Source of the DNA: Paenibacillus tarimensis
GTDB lineage: Bacteria > Bacillota > Bacilli > Paenibacillales > Paenibacillaceae
Reading direction: 5' to 3'
DNA length: 64,000 nt
Assembly: GCF_021532315.1 (NCBI RefSeq)
Contig: NZ_JAKGAO010000006.1
Span: forward strand, 1 to 64,000
Position numbers and translations under genes: made by a program. Of the stretch, positions 50,642 through 59,719 are shown piece by piece; positions within the stretch are counted from its first letter, which is position 1, and every line of letters begins with the position of its first letter. The notes beneath the pieces were generated by a model. That model ran no database searches. It was given only the letters and a program-made list of their open reading frames with translations, and was not told the DNA's origin.

Positions 50642-52435
50642 ATGCCACCTTCGCAAAAGACCTTTGACCGCAAGAGATTCAGCTTCAGTACGAAGCTGGT
50701 TCTGATGTTGTCGGCTGCCAACTTGATTATCTTCAGCACGGCCGGCTTTGTGACGTACCAGGTTCATCTCTCTTTCTTTAACAAGGAGGTCAGCCGCCAG
50801 TATCAGCTGACAACAGAGCAGGTGCTAGCCAGACTGGATGCGCGTGTAAGAGATATGTACCGGATTACCGACTATATTACACTGAACCCTTCGGTTAAGC
50901 TGGCAATCAGCGGCCAGCAGCCGAATGCGACCTCCTATGAACGGATGGTCATTGAGAAGGCGTTAAATGAGGAGCTGCATCAGGTACGGCTTGACGCGCC
51001 GGAAATTATGGGCATACGGATCTATGATCTCAAGGGCAATGTCATCAATCTCGGTACCATGACGAGCTTGTTTTATCAGCTGGATCCGGATTTCTTGAAG
51101 AAGGCGGTGTCTAGACTGGAGGGAACAAGCGGGGAGTATGTCTGGATGCCGCTCCAGGAGCTGAACGATCAGGATGAAGGCGGGGTCAACGGCATATTGG
51201 CAGGAAGGCTGATGCGCTCCATTGAGCTGGATACCTATGGCATGATGGTGATTCTCTTCAATTCCTCGCTGTTCGAATCCTACCTGAAGGATCTGCGGGT
51301 GCATGAGGATATTAATGCTTACTTATACGACTCGGAAGGCCGGCTGCTGTACACGTTAAACCGGGAGAAAGATGGCGGCACTGAGCTGCAGGAACTGACG
51401 GGGGAGCGCGGTGAAATCCGGAGTGAGAACGGGGTCAGTTATCTGTACACGCAGCAGCAGTCGGACAAAGTAAATTTCACGCTGGTCAGCAAGGTGTCGC
51501 TGAAGCAGATTCAGAGCCGGAGCTGGGTGATTTTGCAGGTAGCTGTTATCTCGGCGCTGGCCAGTATTTTCTTCTCCTGGATTATTATTACCCTTATTGG
51601 CAAGCGGCTGCTCCGTCCACTCAACAGCCTGGTGTTTGGCATGAAGCGGGTCAGGGACGGGGCATTTCATACCCGCGTGGATATCAAAACACGCGATGAG
51701 CTTGGTTTCATAGGCGAGAGCTTCAACCAGATGGCTGGGCGGATTGAGACGCTGATCCGTGAGGTGTATCAGCGGGAGCTGAGTGAGAAGGAAGCGGAGC
51801 TGAAGGCGATTCAGGCCCAGCTGAACCCGCATTTCCTGTATAACACGCTGGGTATGTTCTTCTGGAAATTTTACGTGCTTGGCGATGAGGCGTCTGCCCG
51901 GCTGGTAAATTCGCTGTCCGAAATGCTGCAGTATACGCTGGAGCCAGCAGGTAAACTGACGACACTTGGCGATGAAGTCCGGCAGATGGAGCATTATTTT
52001 AACATTCAGAAGGCGAGATATGAGGGAGCGCTGTTCACTACGATCGATATTCCGGATGATCTGCTCGATAGCCGTGTGATCCGGCTGCTGCTTCAGCCGA
52101 TCGCGGAAAATGCCTTCGTGCATGCATTCATCAACAAGAAGACAGACCGGAATCTGACCATACGCGGGTGGAGAAAGCCGGCTGTGGACGAAGATCCGGA
52201 TTATCTGATGCTGGAAATATCGGATAACGGCTGCGGTATGGATGAGGAGACATTAAGACGACTGCATATCCACACCGGCATACAGAATGGAGGAAGGGAG
52301 CGGATCGGGATCAGCAGCGTCAGGAGGCGCATCGCCCTGATTCATGGCGATCCGTATGGAATGGAGCTCCGATCGCCACCTGGCCATGGAACCACTGTGC
52401 TGCTGCGTTTGCCTTATCATACATCGGGAGGATGA
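50642..52435 (+). CDS. Sensor histidine kinase, YesM type
   Basis: The 597-aa protein has an N-terminal membrane helix (about residues 19-40), a large extracellular sensor part to about residue 295, a second helix (VISALASIFFSWIIITLIG), a HAMP linker and the His_kinase domain with IQAQLNPHFLYNTLGMFFW (phospho-His) and DNGCGMDEETL. It pairs with the next gene. YesM kinases in Paenibacillus sense plant or algal polysaccharide fragments brought by binding proteins and control adjacent ABC importers; here the importer and lyase genes follow. Confidence 0.9.
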   Translation: MPPSQKTFDRKRFSFSTKLVLMLSAANLIIFSTAGFVTYQVHLSFFNKEVSRQYQLTTEQVLARLDARVRDMYRITDYITLNPSVKLAISGQQPNATSYERMVIEKALNEELHQVRLDAPEIMGIRIYDLKGNVINLGTMTSLFYQLDPDFLKKAVSRLEGTSGEYVWMPLQELNDQDEGGVNGILAGRLMRSIELDTYGMMVILFNSSLFESYLKDLRVHEDINAYLYDSEGRLLYTLNREKDGGTELQELTGERGEIRSENGVSYLYTQQQSDKVNFTLVSKVSLKQIQSRSWVILQVAVISALASIFFSWIIITLIGKRLLRPLNSLVFGMKRVRDGAFHTRVDIKTRDELGFIGESFNQMAGRIETLIREVYQRELSEKEAELKAIQAQLNPHFLYNTLGMFFWKFYVLGDEASARLVNSLSEMLQYTLEPAGKLTTLGDEVRQMEHYFNIQKARYEGALFTTIDIPDDLLDSRVIRLLLQPIAENAFVHAFINKKTDRNLTIRGWRKPAVDEDPDYLMLEISDNGCGMDEETLRRLHIHTGIQNGGRERIGISSVRRRIALIHGDPYGMELRSPPGHGTTVLLRLPYHTSGG

Positions 52436-52442
52436 TGCCAAC

Positions 52443-53948
52443 ATGATCGGCCGATTACTGGTGGTGGATGACGAAGCCTGGTTTCGGGAGGGACTGATCA
52501 AGCTGATTGGCAACCACCAGCTGGGCTGGGAGGTCGTCGGAGAAGCTTCTGACGGTGAGGAAGCACTTGCTGTTATCGAAGGAATGCCGCCCGATCTTGT
52601 CATAACCGACATTAACATGCCGGTTATGGACGGTCTGGCGCTTTGCGGCCGCCTGGCCGAGCAGTATCCGGACGTGTCGGTTATCATATTGACGGGCTAC
52701 CGGGATTTTGAATATGCGCGCCAGGCGCTGCGTTACGGAGCGGCTGAGTTTCTGCTGAAGCCCCTGGCCTTGGATGAAACCTGCAGAGTGCTGCGTAAGG
52801 CTTATGAGCAAATGCGCCTAAGGAAGGCGGAGCAAAGAGCGCAGGAGCGGGAGAAGCAGGCTTCATTCCTGCAGGGCATTCTTCTCGGACTGCCTTGCAG
52901 CCCGGCCGGTACGGAGGCATTTGAAGGAATTGGGAAGGACAGGGAGCTGTGGCTGCTTCGGGTGGAAAGCTTCTGCCCCGAGGGCAAATCATACAGCTCC
53001 CGGGATGAAGGGCTGCTGCACTATGCGGTCTCCAATATGGCAGAAGAGCTGCTTCAGCTTCACCGGGTCGCAGGGTTTACGCTGCCGATGAGGAAGGACG
53101 AATACGCGTTCATGCTCGAACCGGGCGATGATGCGGCCGACTACCGCCGGCATCTGGCCGCAGCCGTGCAGGAGCTGATCGGACTTAGGACGAGCTGGCT
53201 GCCTGGAGGGTTGCTGCGGACTGCTGAGGAGGCTGGTCAGAAGTATGAGCAGATGAGATCCGGCAGCCCGGCGGACAAGGCAACGGTTCATGTGAAAACA
53301 GATAGTTCCTATGAGCTCCGGGAGGAGCTGCTCAGCATGCTGGTAACCGGAAGCCTGCAGGAAGCGGAGAAACGGATCACTTCGCATATCAGGCAGGCGT
53401 CTTCGCTGCCGCTTGCGGACTGCAAGGCCCAAATTTATACCCTGACAGCCGTTTTCTTCGACATCCTGACACAGGATTTTAAGCATTTGCGGGCATGCTC
53501 ATACGAGGATCTGAAACCGGGTGCGATTCTGCTGATGGACACGGCGGAAGAGCTGGAATCTTGGGCTCTCGCCAAAGGACGGGATTTTATAGCCCTGTTC
53601 ACCGGCTGGATGCAGGAGAAGCAGGACAATGTTGTGCAGCGGGCCATCCGGTATATTGAGACCCATTACCACGAGAGCTGCTCACTCCAGTCGGCTGCCG
53701 CTTATGTCCATGTGACGCCAAACTATCTCAGCAATTTGTTCAAGAAGGAGACAGGGACGGGGTTTACCAACTATGTCAACACATACAGAGTGGAGAAGGC
53801 CAAAGCGCTCCTCGCTGGCAGCAGACTGAGAATGACGGAAATCGCAGGCCGTACCGGCTTTGACAATGCGAGCTACTTTACAGCCGTATTCAAGCAGTTG
53901 ACGGGCAGGTCACCGTCGGAATACCGGAAGGAGCAGGGTCGTGATTAA
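52443..53948 (+). CDS. Response regulator with AraC-type HTH, YesN type
   Basis: ATG 52443 follows GGAGGATGATG, seven bases after the kinase stop. The 501-aa protein has a receiver domain (residues 1-120, Asp56 in DLVITDINMPVMDG), a linker domain of about 250 residues, and two AraC helix-turn-helix units at about residues 400-498 (AAAYVHVTPNYLSNLFKKET, EIAGRTGFDNASYFTAVFKQ). It likely activates the lpl/lyase operon just downstream. Confidence 0.92.
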   Translation: MIGRLLVVDDEAWFREGLIKLIGNHQLGWEVVGEASDGEEALAVIEGMPPDLVITDINMPVMDGLALCGRLAEQYPDVSVIILTGYRDFEYARQALRYGAAEFLLKPLALDETCRVLRKAYEQMRLRKAEQRAQEREKQASFLQGILLGLPCSPAGTEAFEGIGKDRELWLLRVESFCPEGKSYSSRDEGLLHYAVSNMAEELLQLHRVAGFTLPMRKDEYAFMLEPGDDAADYRRHLAAAVQELIGLRTSWLPGGLLRTAEEAGQKYEQMRSGSPADKATVHVKTDSSYELREELLSMLVTGSLQEAEKRITSHIRQASSLPLADCKAQIYTLTAVFFDILTQDFKHLRACSYEDLKPGAILLMDTAEELESWALAKGRDFIALFTGWMQEKQDNVVQRAIRYIETHYHESCSLQSAAAYVHVTPNYLSNLFKKETGTGFTNYVNTYRVEKAKALLAGSRLRMTEIAGRTGFDNASYFTAVFKQLTGRSPSEYRKEQGRD

Positions 53949-54081
53949 ACAAGGCTGGCCCACCGTTCATGACGATGAAGGGCACAGCCCTGTTTGGGCT
54001 GCAGTTGCAGGCTGTGGGATGGCAGAGGTTCCCGGAATACTGCGTACACTGTGTAGAATTTCAAAAGAACTGTTGTAAATA

Positions 54082-54111
54082 TTGAAGGTTTGAGGGCGCT
54101 TACATTATTAC
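54082..54111 (+). promoter_or_regulatory. Promoter with cre-like site for the importer operon
   Basis: TTGAAG (54082-54087) and TATTAC (54106-54111) are 18 bp apart. The spacer contains TGAGGGCGCTTACA (54091-54104), matching cre at 12 of 14 positions. Confidence 0.5.
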
Positions 54112-54157
54112 AATACAACTAGAGCGTTAACAAGCTTATGCAGAAAGGAGCCCTACT

Positions 54158-55129
54158 ATGAATGTTGCCGAGGCGGCTGCCCCGCAGGCGGTACCGGAAC
54201 ATGGGGCCGAAGCAAAGCAGCGGCTCAAGATGCAGAGATGGCGGCGATTCAAATCCAATATCCCGCTGCTCATCATGTTCGTGCCGGTGGCCCTGTTCTT
54301 CCTGATTTTCCGTTATGCGCCGATCGGCGGCCTGGTCATTGCCTTCAAGGATTACAATTTCTTCGACGGTGTTCTGAATAGTCCGTGGGTCGGCTTCAAG
54401 TATTTCGAGATGTTGTTCCAGGATACGCGCACACTGGAGATTATCCGTAACACGTTCTTTCTCAGTGTGCTGAGCATTGTGTTCGGCTTCCCGGTTCCAA
54501 TCATACTCGCCATCATGCTCAATGAGGTCAAGAACATGATGTTCAAGCGGACCGTGCAGACCATTGTGTACATGCCGCATTTCTTCTCCTGGGTCATCAT
54601 CTCCATGATGGTGCTGACCGTGTTTTCTCTGGAGAACGGCGTCGTCAACCGATGGGTGGAGAGCTTCTTCGGTGAACCCTACGCCTTTATGTATAACAAG
54701 GAATCGTGGGTGGCCATCTTCATAGGCTCCGGGATTTGGAAGGACATGGGCTTTAACGCGATCATCTTTTTGGCAGCGCTTACTACGATTGATCCAAGCT
54801 TGTATGAGGCAGCTGGAATGGATGGAGCGGGCAAGTTCCGTAAGATCTGGCACATAACGCTACCGGGCATTCGCTCTACCATTATTCTGCTCCTGATTCT
54901 GTCGATGGGCCGGGTGATGGAGGTAGGTTTCGACCAGGTCTACATGCTGCAAAATTCCAATGTCAACGAGATTGCCGATGTCATCAGCACGTTTATTTAC
55001 CGGACCGGCCTGCAGGGCGCACAGTTCAGCCTGACGACGGCGATGGGGCTGTTTGAATCACTGGTGGCGCTGATCCTGATCGTAACGGCCAACTATATCG
55101 CGCGCAGATTCAATGAGGGATTATGGTAA
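54158..55129 (+). CDS. lplB: Lpl-type sugar ABC importer permease 1 (LplB)
   Basis: ATG 54158 follows GAAAGGAG. The 323-aa protein has six membrane helices after a charged N-terminus; IPLLIMFVPVALFFLIFRYAP begins the first, and EAAGMDGAGKFRKIWHITLP is the ATPase-docking loop. LplB/YtcP-type permeases work with a large-size binding protein (LplA) and a shared ATPase. Its 3' end lies 13 bases before the next start. Confidence 0.88.
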   Translation: MNVAEAAAPQAVPEHGAEAKQRLKMQRWRRFKSNIPLLIMFVPVALFFLIFRYAPIGGLVIAFKDYNFFDGVLNSPWVGFKYFEMLFQDTRTLEIIRNTFFLSVLSIVFGFPVPIILAIMLNEVKNMMFKRTVQTIVYMPHFFSWVIISMMVLTVFSLENGVVNRWVESFFGEPYAFMYNKESWVAIFIGSGIWKDMGFNAIIFLAALTTIDPSLYEAAGMDGAGKFRKIWHITLPGIRSTIILLLILSMGRVMEVGFDQVYMLQNSNVNEIADVISTFIYRTGLQGAQFSLTTAMGLFESLVALILIVTANYIARRFNEGLW

Positions 55130-55142
55130 GGAGGGGCGGAGC

Positions 55143-56012
55143 TTGAGAGCTACAAGAGGCGAGAAAATCTTCTATGTCGTCAACTATATCCTGCTTATAC
55201 TGGTTGCGCTGAGCTGTATTCTGCCGCTCCTGAATATTGTCGCATTGTCTCTAAGCGATGCCAAGGCGGTAATGGCGGGCCAGGTGGGCCTGTGGCCGGT
55301 GGATTTTACGCTCTTCTCTTACGAGAACCTGATTACCGGAACGCCTATATTGAATGCCTTCTGGAACAGTGTCCAGATCACAGTCATCGGCACGCTGCTC
55401 AGCATGGCCTTCACCATTATGGCGGCTTATCCCTTGTCAAGGAAACAGTTTTACGCGAGGCGCTTCTTCACGATGGCGATCGTCTTCACGATGATCTTCA
55501 GCGGCGGGCTTATCCCGACCTATCTCATTATTCAGAGCCTAGGTCTTGTGAACAGCTACTATGCGCTGTGGTTGCCCAGCCTTGTAAGTGCTTACAACAT
55601 GTTGATCATGCGATCCTATTTTGCCAATATTCCATCTGAAATAGACGAGGCGGCCAGAATTGACGGCTGCGGGGAATGGCGCCTGCTGTTCCGCATTGTG
55701 CTCCCGCTGTCTAAGCCGCTGCTTGCAACCATCGCGCTCTTCTACGGTGTAGGCTTCTGGAACTCCTTCATGAACGTTCTGATCTATATCAACGAGACGA
55801 GCAAATACAATATGACGGTTCTGGTCCAGAACATGATCATGTCGAACTCGATGGTACAGGATTTCTCAGACCCTGATCTGATCGCCAACCTTACTCCGGA
55901 AGGCATTCGGTCCGCTGCTGTCATCGTCATGGTGCTTCCAATTCTCGCGGTCTATCCATTCTTGCAGAAGTATTTTGTTAAAGGCGTCATGCTGGGCTCG
56001 ATTAAAGGTTAA
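55143..56012 (+). CDS. lplC: Lpl-type sugar ABC importer permease 2 (LplC)
   Basis: TTG 55143 lies after AGGAGGGG; an earlier in-frame start overlaps the upstream gene. The 289-aa protein has six helices (ILLILVALSCILPLLNIVAL first) and the loop EAARIDGCGEWRLLFRIVLP. The C-terminus KGVMLGSIKG is typical of MalG/LplC types. Confidence 0.88.
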   Translation: MRATRGEKIFYVVNYILLILVALSCILPLLNIVALSLSDAKAVMAGQVGLWPVDFTLFSYENLITGTPILNAFWNSVQITVIGTLLSMAFTIMAAYPLSRKQFYARRFFTMAIVFTMIFSGGLIPTYLIIQSLGLVNSYYALWLPSLVSAYNMLIMRSYFANIPSEIDEAARIDGCGEWRLLFRIVLPLSKPLLATIALFYGVGFWNSFMNVLIYINETSKYNMTVLVQNMIMSNSMVQDFSDPDLIANLTPEGIRSAAVIVMVLPILAVYPFLQKYFVKGVMLGSIKG

Positions 56013-56060
56013 CAGACGGGCCCGCTTCCATAACGACATAATAAGAGAGAGGGTTGTTTC

Positions 56061-57746
56061 ATGCGCATGGGAAAATGGATGAAGCTGCCGCTGATTGCGG
56101 CAATGGCAGCCGGGCTGCTGGCGGGGTGCTCTAACAACAGCGGCGAAGGCAGTAGGCAAAGTGCGGAAGGCACGCCGCAGACTGCTGCGGACAACGGTGA
56201 GAAGCGGGTTAATATATCCTCGACAATCTATGACCGGGGTAGCGTTCCTAACGGGATGGGGACGATTGAGGATAATATGTGGACGAAGTGGATCAATGAA
56301 AATGGGCCTGCGAATGTAAAATTCACAGCAGTCCCCCGCTGGGAATCGCAGCAGAAGCTGAACGTGCTCTTCGCTTCCGGAAGTGCACCTGACCTGATCT
56401 TTGAATTTGGCACCGGTCTGCGCAATACATTCTTTGACCAGAAGCAGCTCCTGCCGCTGGATGATCTGATTGCAAATCACAGTGTGGAATACAAAGCGTT
56501 GTTGGAGAAGTTCCCGCAGTTGAAGCAGGCCGGTACGAAGACGGATGGCAAGCTTTACGAGGTGGGGCGGATCAATGAGGTATATCCGCTGGTCAGCTTC
56601 TTCATCCGGGAGGATTGGCTTGAGAAGCTGAATCTGGAGGCGCCGAAGACAACGGAAGAGATGATTGCCGTAGCCAAAGCGTTTACCGAGAATGATCCGG
56701 ACGGCAACGGTGTCAAGGATACCTACGGGATCGGCGGCCTGCAGTTTGGCGATACGGCGAGCATTATCCGGTATATGTTTAACGCCAACTGGATCAACGT
56801 GAATGAGAACGGTGAAATCGAGCTTGGCCTGGCTCAAATGAAAGCAGCCGCAGAGTTCAAGCGCCAGCTTTATGAGGCGGGTGTGGTTGACAAGGACTTC
56901 CTGACTGACAAGGACGGCGCAAAATCTAAACAGGATTTTCTCAATGGGAAAATCGGCATGATCGGATGGATGACGGGGGACTACACCGGCTTTGCGACGA
57001 AGGAGCTCGATACACTGCTGCACAATGTTCCCGGCGCGAAGCTCAAGGTCATTGAACTGCCCGCTACTCCGGTTGGCCATCATACGGTAGTGTGGAACAA
57101 TCCTGTCCAGATGACGGCTGTCGTGAATGCCAGGGCCAAGAACCCGGAAGCGGTTATGAAGCATATTGATTTCCTGACACGCATCGAGACCGGCCGCATA
57201 TTCAAGCATGGCATGGAAGGCGAGCACTATACAACAGGCGCGAACGGATGCCCGGAAATTACAGATCAGGACAAATACAAGAACGAAGTAAGCTGGGCGG
57301 GCGATTATGCGATGCTGTACAGCAGGCTGGAGGAAGGCAAATGCGGCTATACGGAAACATTCTTTAATGAATCGATACCGGTTCAGAAGGAGGGGCTGCG
57401 TCTGTTCAAGGAAGCCCGCGATGTCTATATGACGGATCTTGTTGTCGGAGAGGGCATTACGCATTCCGAGCATATGCCGCAGCTTCCGAAGGATATGCAG
57501 GTGCAGATGACCAACCTTCAGACGGCCATAGGCGATCTGTTCACGCAGTCAATTATCGGCGGAAGCAAATACACGGTTGAGCAGGCGCTGAAGGATGCGG
57601 AGGCCAAATGGCAGAGCGGCGGCGGTGCTGAGATCGAAGCCTGGTACAAGGACTGGTGGAGCAGGGAGAAGGATAATCTGCTGCGGTGGGATGATTTCTA
57701 CGAGATCTACAAGCAGCAGCAGGAGGAATTCGCCGAGGCTCAGTAG
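56061..57746 (+). CDS. lplA: Lpl-type sugar-binding lipoprotein (LplA-like)
   Basis: ATG 56061 begins a lipoprotein signal (lipobox LAGC, Cys23). The 561-aa protein is of the large solute-binding class: VNISSTIYDRGSVPNGMG, WINENGPANVKF, LFASGSAPDLIFEFGTG and NPVQMTAVVNARAKNP. In Paenibacillus these partner with LplB/LplC and YesM. It likely binds a uronic-acid-rich oligosaccharide given the lyase and GH88 genes that follow. Confidence 0.88.
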   Translation: MRMGKWMKLPLIAAMAAGLLAGCSNNSGEGSRQSAEGTPQTAADNGEKRVNISSTIYDRGSVPNGMGTIEDNMWTKWINENGPANVKFTAVPRWESQQKLNVLFASGSAPDLIFEFGTGLRNTFFDQKQLLPLDDLIANHSVEYKALLEKFPQLKQAGTKTDGKLYEVGRINEVYPLVSFFIREDWLEKLNLEAPKTTEEMIAVAKAFTENDPDGNGVKDTYGIGGLQFGDTASIIRYMFNANWINVNENGEIELGLAQMKAAAEFKRQLYEAGVVDKDFLTDKDGAKSKQDFLNGKIGMIGWMTGDYTGFATKELDTLLHNVPGAKLKVIELPATPVGHHTVVWNNPVQMTAVVNARAKNPEAVMKHIDFLTRIETGRIFKHGMEGEHYTTGANGCPEITDQDKYKNEVSWAGDYAMLYSRLEEGKCGYTETFFNESIPVQKEGLRLFKEARDVYMTDLVVGEGITHSEHMPQLPKDMQVQMTNLQTAIGDLFTQSIIGGSKYTVEQALKDAEAKWQSGGGAEIEAWYKDWWSREKDNLLRWDDFYEIYKQQQEEFAEAQ

Positions 57747-57778
57747 TTCGCAAGGAATATGACCGCTAATGGATGCGG

Positions 57779-57824
57779 ACAGCGTGTTTCCCGGCAGGGT
57801 AGTTCTGGCCGGGAAACACGCTGT
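57779..57824 (+). terminator. Long perfect hairpin between importer and lyase genes
   Basis: ACAGCGTGTTTCCCGGC pairs over 17 bases with GCCGGGAAACACGCTGT, loop of 12, tail TTCATT. In the same transcript it would act as partial terminator or RNase barrier that keeps lyase level below importer level. Confidence 0.7.
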
Positions 57825-57853
57825 TTCATTCGGCTCATTCTGATGCTGGGGGT

Positions 57854-59707
57854 GTGAAGGTGAAGGCTGCAGCCGGTGAATTGGGAAGCTTGCGTTCTGT
57901 ACTGCCGGAGGTGCCGAGGCTGCTGGCCCGCGGCCGGTCATGGGAGGAAGAGCGTGAGCGGCTACATAAGGAGGAAGCCTGCCGCTCTATGATTCAGGAG
58001 CTGAAGGCAGGGGCGGAAGAGATGCTGGGAGAGCAGGTGCCGGCGCTTCCTTATTCTCTGTTTCGTTTATATGGGGAAACAGGATCACGCAGCGAATATG
58101 AAGCCGTATATTTCAATAAACGGAAGAGGTTGACCCTATTTGGCATACTTGCTTGGCTGGAGCCCGATAACCCCATATACCGCGAAGCCCTGACGGATAT
58201 CATCTGGTCGGTATGCGAGGAGTACACCTGGTGCCTGCCTGCCCATCTGCCGCAGCGGCCGGATTCGGAGCAGGGCAGCAGGGTAGATCTAGGTGACCGG
58301 TACACGATCGATCTGTTTGCGGCGGAGACCGCATTTGCCTTAAGCGAGATTATGATGATGAATGCAGAGCTTCTGCCCTCGCTTGTGAAGCTTAGGCTGA
58401 GGGATGAGGTGCAGCGGCGCGTGCTGTCCCCTTTTCTTGAACATGGACCGTTTGGCTGGGAGCGTCTGCCTAATAACTGGGCGGCCGTATGTGCCGGTTC
58501 GGTTGGGGCGGCGGCCATCTATATGCTGGATGGAGAAGCGGAGGCTGACCGTCTGACAGCCGTATGGGAGCGGGTGCTTCCGGCGCTGGACGCCTTCCTG
58601 GCAGGCTTTGCCGGGGATGGCGCCTGCACGGAAGGATACTCGTACTGGCAATACGGGTTCGGCTTCTACGTTTATGCGGCTGATCTGCTAAAGCAGCGAA
58701 CCGCTGGCGCTGTGGATTTGTTTGCATCCGATAAGGTCCGGGCAGTGGCATTGTTTCAGCAGAGCTGCTTCCTCTATGGTCGCAAGGTCGTCAACTTCTC
58801 GGATTCGCCCGCGGAATATGGTGTGCTGCCGGGCTTGACCCATTACTTAAGTTCCCTATACGAGGACGTGCATATACCGGAAGCTTCGCTATATGCCGGT
58901 ATTCTGGATGATCATTGCGGCAGATGGGCGCCAGCGATACGGAATTTGCTGTGGGTCCGGGGTGAGTCGGAAGGGGCGCGCTGGCAGGATGGCTCTTATT
59001 ACCTGGCAGATGCCCAGTGGTTCATTGTGCGAAGCCGGGGGGGAGGAAGCGCTTATACCTTCGCTGCCAAGGGGGGACATAATGATGAGCCGCACAATCA
59101 TAATGATCTTGGTCACTTCATATTAAGCGTTAACGGGGAGCAGCTGCTGTGCGATCTTGGCAGCGGCCAGTACACGAAGGCGTATTTTGGGCCCGGCCGG
59201 TATGACATCTTATGCAACGGGTCCCAGGGGCACTCGGTTCCGGTAGTTAATGGCCAGCATCAACAGTCTGGCCGCCATGCGCAGGCTGTCGTTCAGGAAG
59301 CGGTGTCCTCTGATCAGCAGGATCGGTTCAGCATCCAGCTGGCATCCGCTTATCATGTGCCGGAGCTGGAGCAGCTGACAAGGTCCTTCCTGTGGAACCG
59401 GGAGGAGGCCGTCTTGCACCTGCGGGACAGCTACAAGTTCAGTCAGCGGCCCGAGTCCATTGTTGAACGGTTCATCTCGGCGTCTCCTCCGATGGCTGAC
59501 GGGGCGGGACGGCTGATGATGCAGGCTGGAGAACCGCTGATTCTGACATTCCGGGAGGATCACCTGGATTGGCAGACGGAGACGATTATCCACAAGGGGC
59601 ATTACGGTGAAGAGCAGACCTTTTATGCCATAGATTTTACAGTGAAAGAGTCCTGCCTGAAGCTTGATATGGAGCTGGAATTTAGCTTTTCTATTACGCG
59701 CTACTAG
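57854..59707 (+). CDS. Heparinase II/III-family polysaccharide lyase
   Basis: The start is GTG 57854 (or GTG 57860) with GGGGG just upstream. The 617-aa protein has no signal peptide, so it probably acts in the cytoplasm on imported oligosaccharides. Residues about 60-330 form an alpha/alpha toroid (WGLPAHL-like LPAHLPQRP, NNWAAVCAGSVGAAAIYML, EGYSYWQYGFGFYVYAADL), followed by the beta-sandwich with the family motif GGHNDEPHNHNDLGHFIL and LLCDLGSGQYT. These lyases cleave uronic-acid polysaccharides by beta-elimination, making unsaturated ends, the substrate of the GH88 enzyme next to it. Confidence 0.85.
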   Translation: MKVKAAAGELGSLRSVLPEVPRLLARGRSWEEERERLHKEEACRSMIQELKAGAEEMLGEQVPALPYSLFRLYGETGSRSEYEAVYFNKRKRLTLFGILAWLEPDNPIYREALTDIIWSVCEEYTWCLPAHLPQRPDSEQGSRVDLGDRYTIDLFAAETAFALSEIMMMNAELLPSLVKLRLRDEVQRRVLSPFLEHGPFGWERLPNNWAAVCAGSVGAAAIYMLDGEAEADRLTAVWERVLPALDAFLAGFAGDGACTEGYSYWQYGFGFYVYAADLLKQRTAGAVDLFASDKVRAVALFQQSCFLYGRKVVNFSDSPAEYGVLPGLTHYLSSLYEDVHIPEASLYAGILDDHCGRWAPAIRNLLWVRGESEGARWQDGSYYLADAQWFIVRSRGGGSAYTFAAKGGHNDEPHNHNDLGHFILSVNGEQLLCDLGSGQYTKAYFGPGRYDILCNGSQGHSVPVVNGQHQQSGRHAQAVVQEAVSSDQQDRFSIQLASAYHVPELEQLTRSFLWNREEAVLHLRDSYKFSQRPESIVERFISASPPMADGAGRLMMQAGEPLILTFREDHLDWQTETIIHKGHYGEEQTFYAIDFTVKESCLKLDMELEFSFSITRY

Positions 59708-59719
59708 GGGGTTAGGTAC

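Noticed and set aside
54119-54853. Long minus-strand frame across the lplB gene
   Set aside because: Antisense to a clear permease gene; His/Asp-rich sequence typical of reverse frames of membrane genes.
55866-57473. 535-codon minus-strand frame antisense to the binding protein gene
   Set aside because: Length alone is not evidence in high-GC DNA; the + strand product has a lipobox and all family motifs.
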